Shown: positions 1 through 9,043 of the stretch, piece after piece
How the letters are laid out: the number at the start of each line of letters is the position of its first letter
Position numbering within the stretch: position 1 is the first letter of the stretch
NCBI GenBank assembly: GCA_022376515.1
Contig: WTXI01000439.1
Location: 1-25,472, forward strand
Reading direction: 5' to 3'
Source: Lactifluus volemus
Lineage: Eukaryota > Basidiomycota > Agaricomycetes > Russulales > Russulaceae
DNA length: 25,472 nt
Made by a program: the position numbers and the translations under genes
The notes under the pieces: generated by a model
The model's input: only the letters and a program-made list of their open reading frames with translations
The model's database searches: none
Told to the model about the DNA's origin: nothing

Positions 1-364
1 GTTCGAAACGGCGTCAAGTTGGGTGAAGGAGATGGGACGGTATCTCTCCTGAGTTTGGGGCAATGTGCGCCGAGGGGTGGAAACGGAAACGATGGAACCC
101 CGCTGGAATCAAGATCACCACCGTGGAGGTACGAGGGCGCGCTGATCATTTTTCTCCCTCTCTAACCCGATGACAGTTACCTCATCGACCAGAGATAACA
201 CTGCCCGAGGCGGTGCCAACACCAGCGATCACGTTGACATCCTTGGGTCCAACGCGCTGAACGAGATCATTCTAAAAGTCGCCACTGGTGCGGGAGAAGA
301 AATTCATGACAACTACGTCTCACGGATCCGTGAATATGCGAAGAGAATTCGCTGGGATGACTGA
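1..364 (+). pseudogene. LRO1: C-terminal end of a phospholipid:diacylglycerol acyltransferase (Lro1 type), apparently frameshifted
   Basis: This is the 3' end of a gene that begins outside the window. Lro1-type enzymes move an acyl chain from a phospholipid to diacylglycerol to make triacylglycerol, and act at the ER. The first frame reads GEGDGTVSLLSLG, the conserved stretch near the catalytic region (usually VPLLSL). Then follow MCAEGWKRKRWNPAGIKITTVE, an intron at 129-176, LPHRPE, and RGGANTSDHVDILGS to the stop at 362-364. These segments match the order and spacing of the Lro1 C-terminus. They are not in one frame: one base is missing between GGG (58-60) and ATG (63), and another near 192-194. 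No alternative splice site restores either frame. It is either a decayed copy or carries sequencing errors; the rest of the gene would decide. The family call is firm, the pseudogene call less so. Confidence 0.72.
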
Positions 365-973
365 GCAGGGCAGTGGGCATGGCTAGAAAAAAAAACGAAA
401 GCGAAAATATAGACTAGTAGATTACTTGCTCATGATCAATTTGTATTATTATAGCCTGTTTACGACTTTCTGCTTCGACACGTCTACATCTCACTGAGGC
501 ACTGGTCATGACCGTAGTTAAGAAAAAGGTCCGGTCGCCGATATCTTTGTGTTGCAGCTGATCCAGGATCGCTATCGGACGTGCGCCGGCGATCAAGCGT
601 AGGACAACGTGATGATCTGGGTTCCGCCCGAGTTAGCCTTCTACACAGGCTCCCGTTGCTGTGCGTAGCTTACGTCTTTTGCGTGATAAGCTTTTTTTGG
701 CCTTCTCGATCGGCAAACACACCAGTGGTTGGAAACTCGAGTATCAGAACAATTAACGCCACGGACGCTACGCGGTGAACCGGTGAACCAGTAACCTTTC
801 GACCGCACGCATTCTTGCAGTTGAGTGAACGTTGTCTCAGACAAAATCACGTGACATTCGTCCTCAAACGAAAGAGAACTATCGTCATAAAATATGCAAC
901 GTCTTGGATACGGCGACCTGTGATCATGTTGATTGGGGCCTCTCACGCGAGGAAAGTAGGAGGCTTTGGTTCT
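365..973. other. No gene seen; 3' flank of the acyltransferase up to the left repeat arm
   Basis: After the acyltransferase stop there is an A-rich stretch at about 387-409 that fits a 3' untranslated region. The remaining ORFs here are short, overlap on both strands and show no recognisable protein. The longest, on the minus strand (641-1132), runs across the border of the inverted repeat, which argues against it being an old gene. Confidence 0.5.
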
Positions 974-1183
974 GGAAGTGACATTTCTTGCACAACTTGA
1001 ACACGAGTGGTAGGCTGACAGAGAAACAGGGCAGGGGTTCAAGCTCTCAAGCGCCGTGACCGCATAACGCCTGTACCTGTCAGAGGCTTGCTGAACACAC
1101 ACCATAGTCACATCCCCCGACAGAATGACCAATCACTTGTCAACCCCCGCTCGTCTGGCTGCCGCACGTGCACCAAGTCGTGA

Positions 1184-2650
1184 GTGATAAGAAATTGCTG
1201 TCCCTGTTCCGTGCACCAACTACCAATAGAGTCCACAGTGGCAGGCATCACACCACACTCACCTATCCATATGCTCAATGATGACGTCCTTCTCAACGTA
1301 TTTAAAATCTATCTGCTCGATATCAGGGGCGAAGAAGAAGAAGAGAATGACCGCCAACGTTGGTGGTACAAGCTAGCACACGTTTCCAGAGGGTGGCGCT
1401 CCCTCATTTTTGCCTCACAAGTTCAACTAGATCTGCATCTACTCTGCACCTATGGTGTGCCTGTAGCAGAGATGCTAGCACATTCACCCCCCTTACCACT
1501 CACCATCTTTTACAACAAGGATGATCGCGAGATGACAGAAGAAGATGAAGAGGGTGTGCTGCTCTCGCTCTCGCGTTGTCATGACCGCGTCCGACGTATT
1601 GCCCTCGCCTCAAACTTAGGGAAATTGATCACGGCCATGGATAAGGCGTTCCCAGTTCTGGAACGCATATGTATCAGGTCTCGAGCTGATGGTTCTACGC
1701 GCCTGGTCTTTCCTGGAACGTTTCAAGCTCCTAATTTACGCCACCTTTGGACGGCTTCAATTGGATATCCCTTACTCACGAATACCGCGACTCTCGTCAA
1801 TCTCGAGCTTATAGATATCCCGACATCCTCCTCCTTCCCCCCAAGTTATATACGCACTCGAATTCTACTCATGCCCCAACTTGAGACTCTTGTGATTCAT
1901 TTCCGCTTGCCTCCAAGCAGTGATGTTGAAACGCAGCCATCGAATACCCCGGTCGAGACTCAATCCCTTCTTCACCTTCACCACGTATCGTTTCGAGGTG
2001 TCAGCGCTTACCTTGAAGGCCTTGTTGCTCGGATCAGCGCCCCTGTCCTCAATGTACTCGATGTCCAGTTTTCCAATCAACTCACATTCACTCAGGCTGT
2101 TCCACGCCTCCGGCAATTCATGCAGACATCAGAGAACTTCAAGTTTAGCGCTGTCCAGATCACTTTCGGTAGAGATGTCGTTGATCTAATGGCGGTCTCT
2201 AATCAGAGTGGGTGGCAACATCCCCCCTTTCTACGTTTGCGGATCGGGTGCCTACACCTCGATTGGCAGGTGTCGTCCGTGGTCCAGGTATTCGGTACAC
2301 TTTCACCTATGCTCTCTGTCCTGGAGAACCTCGTACTCGACCGCATAGGGCAATCACCAGAGTGGCCCAATCAGGTCACCCGAACACAGTGGCGCGAACT
2401 TTTCAGAACGTTCAGTACTGTGAAGACACTGCGCGTGTCAAGCATACTCGCTGGGGAACTCTCCCTTTCTCTATGTTCTGAAGGTGGAGAAAAGCCTCTG
2501 GAACTTTTTCCAAATCTGCTGGAGATTCAGTATTTTGATGGAAGAATTATTGGTGAGGCGTTTACTCCGTTCATAACTGAACGAGAAGTAGCGGGTCACA
2601 CTGTGCGTCTCGTACGTGATTTTTCTTCAACTTGCGATGGCTTTATTTGA
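1184..2650 (+). CDS. F-box protein, left copy
   Basis: This is an uninterrupted frame of 488 codons. Residues 30-75 (MLNDDVLLNVF, then WWYKLAHVSRGWRSLIF) have the pattern of a fungal F-box: a short hydrophobic helix followed by W..L..V.R.WR. The rest is rich in leucines spaced as in degenerate leucine-rich repeats, as is usual for basidiomycete F-box proteins. Such proteins bind Skp1 and present targets to an SCF ubiquitin ligase. The target is unknown. The ATG at 1271 (residue 30) sits right before the F-box and is a likelier start than 1184; a small upstream exon is also possible. The paralogue at 12280-13749 differs by about 27 residues and one inserted codon, and neither copy has a stop or frameshift. 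A Spa2-like fragment follows within 70 bases. Confidence 0.85.
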   Translation: MIRNCCPCSVHQLPIESTVAGITPHSPIHMLNDDVLLNVFKIYLLDIRGEEEEENDRQRWWYKLAHVSRGWRSLIFASQVQLDLHLLCTYGVPVAEMLAHSPPLPLTIFYNKDDREMTEEDEEGVLLSLSRCHDRVRRIALASNLGKLITAMDKAFPVLERICIRSRADGSTRLVFPGTFQAPNLRHLWTASIGYPLLTNTATLVNLELIDIPTSSSFPPSYIRTRILLMPQLETLVIHFRLPPSSDVETQPSNTPVETQSLLHLHHVSFRGVSAYLEGLVARISAPVLNVLDVQFSNQLTFTQAVPRLRQFMQTSENFKFSAVQITFGRDVVDLMAVSNQSGWQHPPFLRLRIGCLHLDWQVSSVVQVFGTLSPMLSVLENLVLDRIGQSPEWPNQVTRTQWRELFRTFSTVKTLRVSSILAGELSLSLCSEGGEKPLELFPNLLEIQYFDGRIIGEAFTPFITEREVAGHTVRLVRDFSSTCDGFI

Positions 2651-2717
2651 TTCCGGCTGTTTGTACTCTTGACTTCAAGTCCCGCTTCCATTACAAGTAA
2701 GTCGCGCATGTATTTAT

Positions 2718-3532
2718 CCATCGTACAGAATCCTATAAACCTCTTAGGGACAAATTCTTATTCTCGTCTCTCACCGCGCGCATAATTTATGAAGAGCTCA
2801 GCGCATATCTCGCCTCATACCTTACCAATGGTCCGATCCTCTTTTTATCACATCTACCAATCCTTCTCTCATCATTTTTCTAGAACAACCAAATTTTCGT
2901 TCAACTGCCCGACAGAAACTCACAAGACTCACCAGCCAGGTGTTCCAGGAACTGTTAACAGATGTCTACAATGAACTGACCAGACGAAAGACGGAGACAA
3001 ATCAACGTTCGTCGTTGTCTTCGTTTCGATACCGTAATTCACCACCCAATCTTAGTCCCCCTTCTCCCCATCCGCGAGGAGTTTCATCCAAACCGAAATC
3101 AAGCTCGTCTGAAGCTTGCCACCCTCCCAAAACACCGATTCCAAGATCTGTCCGGCGACATGTATTATGAACTCGTTCGCCGCTACCCAGAGTTCAAGGA
3201 AGAGGTATGTTATCATTATTCTTTTACCTCATCTTTAACCTCCCCCCTTTTTCATCTCTTCATCAGTAAATGGTGCAAAAACTTTCTCACTTTTTCACTT
3301 CTGCAAGTGGAAAAGTGGAAAAGTGAAAAAGTTGACTTTATTTATACCACAGAATGCCTGTAAAATCACTGTATTTTCACCTCTTTACTTTTGAAAATAC
3401 AGCAGAAACTTTTGGGGTAATTCTAGGTTCCTTTTGAACTTTTGCTATTTTTGTGTCCTTTCAAGCTTGAGCAAGCCCAAAAAAGGTTTGGTTAGGTTTA
3501 CTGATGCTTCGCAGCCTCCAGACATCTGTTGA
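2718..3532 (+). pseudogene. Spa2-like 5' fragment, left-arm copy (start broken, MITE in last intron)
   Basis: Exons 2718-2830, 2884-3006, 3056-3204 and 3515-3532 can be joined by analogy with the copy at 8957-9980. They encode two Spa2-homology (GIT) repeats: KLTRLTSQVFQELLTDVYNE in exon 2 and KLATLPKHRFQDLSGDMYYE in exon 3. Spa2 is a polarisome scaffold at hyphal tips, and this domain binds signalling kinases and Rab-GAPs in yeast. The region holding the parental start codon is deleted, and the only nearby ATG (2708) is out of frame by one base. The frame ends at CCT CCA GAC ATC TGT TGA (3515-3532), where similarity to the longer copy breaks off. A 246-bp element lies in the last intron. No expression as a Spa2 product is expected unless an upstream exon supplies a start. 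Confidence 0.75.
3261..3506. mobile_element. 246-bp MITE-like element with 10-bp TIRs and a 3-bp target duplication
   Basis: The ends are perfect inverted repeats: CATCAGTAAA (3261-3270) and TTTACTGATG (3497-3506). They are flanked by CTT on both sides (3258-3260 and 3507-3509). Two paralogous sites lacking the element are in this window: the right arm (around 11670) and the third Spa2 copy (around 9352). Both read CTCTTCGCAG when oriented alike, with a single CTT. The interior is A/T-rich, has repeated GTGAAAAAGTG-like motifs and a perfect 11-bp hairpin (CTGTATTTTCA at 3369-3379, complement at 3392-3402). There is no coding potential, so a transposase must act from elsewhere. A 3-bp duplication fits PIF/Harbinger-like or CACTA-like elements, but I cannot assign the superfamily. 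Confidence 0.88.
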
Positions 3533-3586
3533 GGGATTACGAGGACGCGGGAAGAAGGCTGGCGGCCGAGAACGGCGCCCAGCGCA

Positions 3587-3994
3587 TATGCAGCAAATGC
3601 CCGATTTTAGGGACAACAACACCGATCACGATGGCAGAGAAAGGCAAGTTTCGCGTGATGCTCGTCGATTATAACGGTCCCCTTCAATTGTGCGCTGCCA
3701 GTAATGATGAACGACCATCGCTCCTCTCCTCCTATAGTAGCTTTTCACGTGAGGTTGCAATGTCAGCCCCTCAACCATCTTGGTCAGCTCTCATTCAGTT
3801 CTCGCGGCCCCAACAACGAACCCAGCAAACTTTCAACCGCTTGATTACCGCAGTCCTAAGAAACATGCCCTTCGTTATTGTTAATTCAGTAACATATAAA
3901 AATGAAACAAAGTCCGCTGTTTCTTCCCATCAAAGATACAAAGTCCGTGTAAGGAGAAAAAAAATAACAGGCGCGAGTTTTTCTCAGTGTGATG
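3587..3994. other. No gene seen; unique sequence between the left repeat arm and the four-TM gene
   Basis: A plus-strand frame of 242 codons (3529-4257) runs through here, but its protein has no recognisable domain and its second half lies antisense to the last exon of the four-TM gene. It also begins in the repeat arm. I take it as chance. The stretch next to 3995 should hold the 3' untranslated region of the minus-strand gene. Confidence 0.45.
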
Positions 3995-4889
3995 CTATGC
4001 GATCGAGTTGCCAAGATGACGGTGCCCGAAGGAGTGCGGCGTATCAATGTAGGGGTAAGGAGCAGCTTGAAGGGGAATATGGTCGTCGCGGTCGTCCTGC
4101 TTTACACCCGCGTATTTCGGGTTCGAGGTGGCGGGGACATTGTAGCTTACTGAAGTGGCGACTGGTGCGGGTCTCCACGTCTCGCTCCTTAATTGTTTCG
4201 CATAGGAGGAGACGATGTATGCGGCCCCTGGGATGGAGTTCTCGTCAGCGAGACTAGCGCGAGACAAGGTTTCTCTTATGAAAGGGAGGGCGGGCACTCA
4301 CAGATTTGGATCCACAAACCAAGCACTATACCGACAATGACAGCCCACTTTCCAGCGTTGAACGAATTATTGCATATATCTTGGACTGCCTTCTCGGTTG
4401 AGCCATCAATGCAGCGCTCGATAAGAGTTTCGCGGGACGTGGAGAAGAAAGCCCAAAGGTAGAGGGCGGATAGGGCTATTTGCAGGATGACGGACCAAGA
4501 GAGATAAAAGGAGTAGGTTGCGAGTAAACGAGCCTTGCGGCCAAGCGTGCCGATAAGCCTGTAAATCAGGGTGTTAAAATTTCCTGAGCTCGAGCTTTGG
4601 GCTGGTATGAACAACACGTACCCGATGAAAGCTGTGAGTGCGAGGAGGGTGTGATATACACCATTGGCGATGAGCGCCCATTTGAACGTGTTTGGGTAAT
4701 GGCCACCTGTTCAGAACAAGGGCCGCTATTAAGACCAACGAAAAAGGAGGTGGTGCATGACGTACGCATGCCCGAAAACGTATACCAGGTGGCGGCAGCT
4801 ATCAGACTGCCGAAAACAAGTTGGACAAAGGAAATGAGGAGGGCACCGAGGCGCAAAGGTAAGCAGCACAAGAAATGACGGGCGGGCAT
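3995..4889 (-). CDS. Small four-transmembrane membrane protein (fungal, function unknown)
   Basis: Four exons (4889-4766, 4706-4622, 4558-4302, 4227-3995) give a 232-residue protein that starts MPARHFLCCLPLRLG. Four hydrophobic segments stand out at roughly residues 10-34, 49-69, 80-105 and 138-162. The loop between the third and fourth holds two cysteines (IERCIDG and QDICNN). The C-terminal tail of about 70 residues is polar and probably cytoplasmic. The layout resembles a widespread basidiomycete family that starts with a P.RHFCCC-like motif and sits in membranes; I know of no established function. In the first intron GTACGT at 4765 is the donor that keeps the frame, while the nearer GT at 4777 does not. 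The gene is divergent from the type II membrane protein gene at 5541. Confidence 0.82.
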
Positions 4890-5540
4890 GATGCGGGATG
4901 CGAGTGGGTGGGAGGTTGAGTGAGGGGATGAAAGAGGGAGGAGTAATAGGTTAGAGAAGGCGGCAGAGGGTTTACTTATAGAGGGAGGATGTGCCTCTTC
5001 CTCGAGGTCAGCGGTTGCGATGACACCGCATTGGGGCTTCCGATCAGAGGTTGGGGCGCTGCTACGTTCTGCGCCGAGGTGAACAGGAGGCGATAGCTTT
5101 GGTTATCAAATCACGCTTTTTGGACCGCGGATGCAGCTCGCCATCCGGAGCGCTGCCCCGAGAACCAGCGCTGGAAAATTGAAGCGGTGCGAAGGCTCGC
5201 AGCAATCGTATGGTCTTATTGAAACCCTAAACTTTTGCATAGCTCGGCCGCAGTTGGCTGCGCTTCTTAAACAATATGGCCGCGGGACCATTCTTGTAGC
5301 CGACCGAGTGCTCTACCGATGTAATAGAAACGTATTTGCCCAACACGCCGCAGAAGGTGGAGTAACCGGCAATGGGCTAGCGTCACTATCGCATCTCAAC
5401 TGGAAGCAAAAGCAGAACGAGAAATTAGAGAAGATTTTTTCGGCACGGAGAGGCGCTGCGCGGTGTCCCCGAGTAGCCAGCGAGGGCACTACGGTGTCCC
5501 ACGTTTTGCGCAGTTTTCAACATCATTGATATACACAGCC
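4890..5540. promoter_or_regulatory. Divergent promoter region between two membrane-protein genes
   Basis: These 651 bases separate the starts of two genes that point away from each other, so they should hold both promoters. I see no convincing TATA box or known operator. A 132-codon plus-strand frame (5131-5529) shows no family features and overlaps the 5' leader of the next gene, so it is not called. Confidence 0.45.
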
Positions 5541-7125
5541 ATGCGCCTCCACAAAATCTCTTGTCTCGTTCACTTATTCCTTTTCCTTCTCCTTGTCTTG
5601 GCATTTCATCGCTTCTTCATTAGATCTGGCAGATTCTTTCACGCTGACGCGCTTCACTTTGTTGACACTCTCTTGGACGAAGCTCTCCGTTTATCCTTAG
5701 CACTATCTGATCACGTCGACGCTCCCGCACTTCTCAACCACACTGCTGGACCTTCCTCTTTTGCGTCGCACCGGCCTACTACTAGTAGTCTTGCCTCGGC
5801 TTCAATACCAGACACCCCAAATGGGTCAGCGGCGACACAGCTACTCTGCCAGATTCTACGCGGGAAGACCATGCTATTGGTCGGCCCCCACGAGACGTTG
5901 TATCAGCTGCACTCCTTTCTCCTCACGGCCTTATGGCCAGGACTGACATCATCCACCGCCAGCGCATCATCTTGTCCCGGCGGTCCGTCTTCATGTCCTC
6001 TCCACCCCCTCTGCCATCCATTATCCCGCCGGTCATCATCCAATTCTGGACCGCTCACTCCAGCCGACGTCGTCAAAACGAACACGAGCCTGATGCGTTT
6101 CATCCATTCCACCCATCTGAACCCTTCTCCGGCTCCACGCGGAGACCCTTGGTTGACCCTGCCTTCCGTCGACCCTCGCACGGGCGTGCGCATCGTCGAC
6201 TCACGCTGGGTCCGTTACGCTTCCTCATCCAAAATTAACATTCTCGTCCTCAACCGCGCCCCACTTTCCGCCCCCGCATGGAGCTACTACTACAATAACG
6301 TCTCTGCTCCGGCGAGCGACTGGTCTTGGCTCTCCACTCTCGGCCACCTTGAGAAACAACACGCCGAGTCGGAAACGCAGACACTCTCCGAGCCTTTCTT
6401 CGCCCACGTTCTCTCTCGTCTCGACCACCACCATCGACTCGGACCTCCCCTCGCCGCTCGGTCGGGTTCTCGGCCCACACGCGCGCGGAGGCTACTGTTA
6501 TTGAGCGCTGCGCTGCATTCTACCGTCAGCACCTTCTTGCCCTCTCTGCTCTTGACTCTGAGTCAGCTACGCGAGCACGCCGGCCATCGCGCCATCCTGG
6601 GAAAAAAGCCAGTTCTATGGTATGGGAGCTGGTATCTGCCCATCTCATGTGCACCCGAATCCATCTCGGTTTTCTCCTCTGAGAATGACCCTCGAGGTCT
6701 TTTGGTACGCTTGCTTGCTGAAGCAGAGGCAAAGGACAATCCCTGGAGCGCATATTACAACGCGCAAGGTTGGTTTTTTTTTTTTTTTGGAAAACTGGGG
6801 GGTTTGGACATGTCAGTTCGTACTAAGTTTGTCTCATGTCATCAGTATACATGCACGACAGACTTCTGGCAAGGCTTCTGCCAGCGTACGGCATTGATTA
6901 CATCTCCTCGTTGTCCACGGCCATCCCGCCAGAGGTACAACAGAAAGACGCACGAGGTGACCACCTTCTCTACGTTCCCCACTTCCATTCTTAATCAGCT
7001 GCATAGTCAAGGACTGGTATTGTATTAAACACGTCTTCGAGACGCCCCGAGGAGCGTTGATGGGACAGAAATTCTTGGGAGACTTCGTTGACACTCTGAG
7101 CTCGTGGGGATGGGGCAACGTTTAA
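5541..7125 (+). CDS. Type II membrane protein with a degenerate PC-esterase-like (GDSL/TBL) fold
   Basis: Exons 5541-6768, 6846-6956 and 7007-7125 give 485 residues. The start chosen (MRLHKIS) directly precedes a 20-residue hydrophobic anchor; an in-frame ATG at 5463 would bury it. The body should lie in the lumen or outside the cell. LRGKTMLLVGPHETLYQLHS (residues 107-126) sits where PC-esterase proteins carry their GDS catalytic block, and KDWYCIKH (448-455) sits where the family has its Asp/His pair near the C-terminus. PAWSYYYNN, KKPVLWYGSWY and YYNAQVYMHDRL are other blocks typical of this basidiomycete group. The nucleophilic Ser is not present in the GPH block, so the protein may not be an esterase. 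Family membership is inferred from motif order only. The first intron contains an unusually long run of T (about 6773-6788). Confidence 0.72.
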
Positions 7126-7233
7126 ACAACCTTCTTTACTTTTCACAGCTGTAAATGATGCAGATGCAGAGCAAATAAATTATAGTGCCATATCTATTGA
7201 CCAGAATGGGAAGGGTATCGCGGGGAGTGCCCA

Positions 7234-8844
7234 CTATTCTTCAGGTTCGCGGTGTTTCCCAGATTTTCGATCCTTATCCCGCTTCTTCCGCTTTTTGGTT
7301 GCTATATCCTCTGTACTCGGGGCACCTTCTAACCGACTATCGAGGGCCTCGGCCTTACGATGTTTTCTTCTTCTTTTGGGACCCCCGTCCGGTGTCTCGT
7401 CAACAGGCCCATCCACGACCTCACCGTTTAATTGGCTGCCAGCAGCCGTCATGCTCTTCGCTCCTGCTTTCTTCCTTCTCCGCTCTTCTTTCGCCTTTCG
7501 TTTCTCCTCCGCACGTTTCTTCTCATTCTTCTTCCTTCGATCTTCCTCGTCACAATCAGTAGCGTCATGCCGCGGCGTCGTGTCAGGAGCGACTTGGCCC
7601 AACGCAAACATAGCCGCGAACCTCGACGAGGAGCCGATCCCCCCACGCGCTTGCTCACTCGAACAAGTCGTCTCTGTCGGCAACGATTGCGACGCGCCCA
7701 AACCAGCACGAGGCAGGCTGACATCATCGTTCTGAACAGCAGCCGTGGGCTTCTGCTGCTGCTGGGCCTTGGCACTAAGTTTCGCCTTGAAATAATCGCC
7801 GACAGACTGTGTAGATGTCGTCAAGATCTGTAACTGATCCTGTGCTTCTGCGGTTGTTGTTGTGGGGAGTGAAGAGGATGGAGAAGTAGCGGTGAATGCG
7901 GCGGGGGAGGATGACGAAGACGAGGACGCCGGAATGCCAAGGATCTCTGCGAGGGCAGTCGAGTTGGACGCCGCCATCCGCTTGGCGGCTATGATTCGAG
8001 CGCGATGTGTGCGTGGACTATAAGCAAGCAGCCCGGAGAAGTGAGGGAGGGGAGGGAAAATTGAAATTCAACCATCAACCACAAGACGAAATTTTGAGTG
8101 AACGTACGGGGCGCGGATCGGGAGAGCCTGAGGAACGACATTGGTAGGTGTAGCCGCACTCACAACCGTCGGTAGCGCAGATTGAGATGACGCTTCAGCT
8201 TCATGAGCCACGTCTGACACAGGCTGGCCATCGTCATTTCTTCGTTTCTTGCGTTTCTTCTTGTCCTCCGACCTTTCCTTGTCAATAGTCTCATCCTCCT
8301 CCTCTCTCTCCACGACCTTACGCTTCTTCCCTTTTTCCCTTTTCTTATCCTTCTTCGTCGTTGTGCTCTCGCCGTTCGACTCATCTATCGCGACCACCTC
8401 TTCCACCTCTCCTCCCTCGTTCGCTTTATGGAATGATCCCATACCCGACGTCTCCACAGTGGTCTCATTGTTCAACCTACGCAACACGTTCTCAAAGTCG
8501 CGGTTCTGTCTCCACGCGATGCCATCAGGGTCGTTCTGGTGTTGCATACCGATACCGAGCATGTCCAGCTTCTGCGTCGCCTTGAGCGCGTTCGTACGTC
8601 CCTCACCCGACGCTCCGAGTCCCTTGGATGCGTCCCATCCGAATTTGGCAAGGTAGGCCTGTCCGAAGCGACTGGCATCTATTTATTTTTTTCGAAAAGG
8701 AAGAAGGATGAATGAGTGCTAGAACTTTGTTTTCTTTCTGGGGGAAGGTGAAAGTAAAGGATGAGCTTACTTACCATCTGCCCACGAGAGGTTACGCGGG
8801 TCATTGCCGATGCGCTGCTTGACTTTCCTACCTGCGAGCCCCAT
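7234..8844 (-). CDS. PXR1: PinX1/Pxr1-type G-patch protein
   Basis: Exons 8844-8775, 8678-8108 and 8017-7234 give 474 residues. The N-terminus MGLAGRKVKQRIGNDPRNLS followed by a G-patch (about residues 26-72, with FGQAYLAKFGWDASKGLG and MLGIGM) is the signature of the family. In yeast, Pxr1 works in the nucleolus in rRNA and snoRNA processing, activates the helicase Prp43 through its G-patch and restrains telomerase. The middle and the end are rich in Lys/Arg/Glu (KKRKKR-type blocks), as in homologues and as needed for nucleolar targeting. HRARIIAAKRMA with AEILGI in exon 3 is a second conserved block, and it confirms the exon 2-3 junction. The protein is longer than yeast Pxr1 through low-complexity sequence. 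The stop lies 108 bases from the end of the convergent gene at 7125. Confidence 0.92.
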
Positions 8845-8924
8845 GAGGGAACTTCAGGGAAGAGATCCAAGAAATGAAAAATGTGATGATGTAATCAAAT
8901 ATACTATTAACTTATTAAAAAAGC

Positions 8925-9043
8925 TGAATTACAGGAATTCGATTGCACAAATAAAGTCAACTTGTTTTTTCCTTTTTTCCTTTTTTGTTTGCACCAAAAA
9001 AAGTGAAAAAGTGAAAAAGCTTTTGCACAATTTCCTTTTGGTC
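8925..9043. mobile_element. A/T-rich MITE-like fragment related to the element at 3261-3506
   Basis: On the minus strand this reads GTGCAAAAGCTTTTTCAC, then repeated GGAAAAAA-type motifs, then AAGTTGACTTTATTTG and ATTCCTGTAA. The 3261-3506 element has the same blocks in the same order. The terminal CATCAGTAAA repeats are missing, so this is a truncated copy or a distant relative; the borders given are approximate. It lies exactly where Spa2 similarity ends in the neighbouring copy (after QQQDQK) and about 80-200 bases upstream of the PXR1 start. Confidence 0.6.

Larger units (their letters stand above)
974..3586 (+). repeat. Left arm of a 2.4-kb inverted duplication (F-box gene plus Spa2 5' part)
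   Basis: The plus strand here matches the reverse complement of 11593-13967 almost throughout. Similarity starts at GGAAGTGACATTTCTTGCAC (974) and ends after CCCAGCGCA (3586); outside these points the two copies are unrelated. The arm is 2613 bases against 2375 for its partner, and the difference is almost wholly the 246-base element at 3261-3506. The unit includes about 200 bases upstream of the F-box frame, the F-box gene, a broken Spa2 5' region and a last 54 bases (after CCAGACATCT) of unknown origin. No clear terminal repeats, LTRs or Helitron ends flank the unit, so it looks like a segmental duplication rather than a transposon. Confidence 0.93.

Noticed and set aside
641..1132. Minus-strand frame of 163 codons
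   Set aside because: It straddles the outer border of the inverted repeat, and the right arm does not preserve it beyond the border. No recognisable motif.
1184..3532. F-box/Spa2-homology fusion protein
   Set aside because: The F-box frame ends in TGA at 2650 with no donor site that would join it to the Spa2 exons in frame.
974..3586. Helitron or LTR element carrying the F-box/Spa2 unit
   Set aside because: No TC...CTRR ends with a hairpin, no LTRs, no target duplication at the arm borders, and no transposase, helicase or reverse transcriptase frame in the window.
3529..4257. Plus-strand frame of 242 codons
   Set aside because: It begins in the repeat-arm tail and ends antisense to the last exon of the four-TM gene; the protein has no domain, and the minus-strand gene splices cleanly.
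5131..5529. Plus-strand frame of 132 codons in the divergent promoter region
   Set aside because: No domain, no splice partner, and it overlaps the leader of the gene at 5541.
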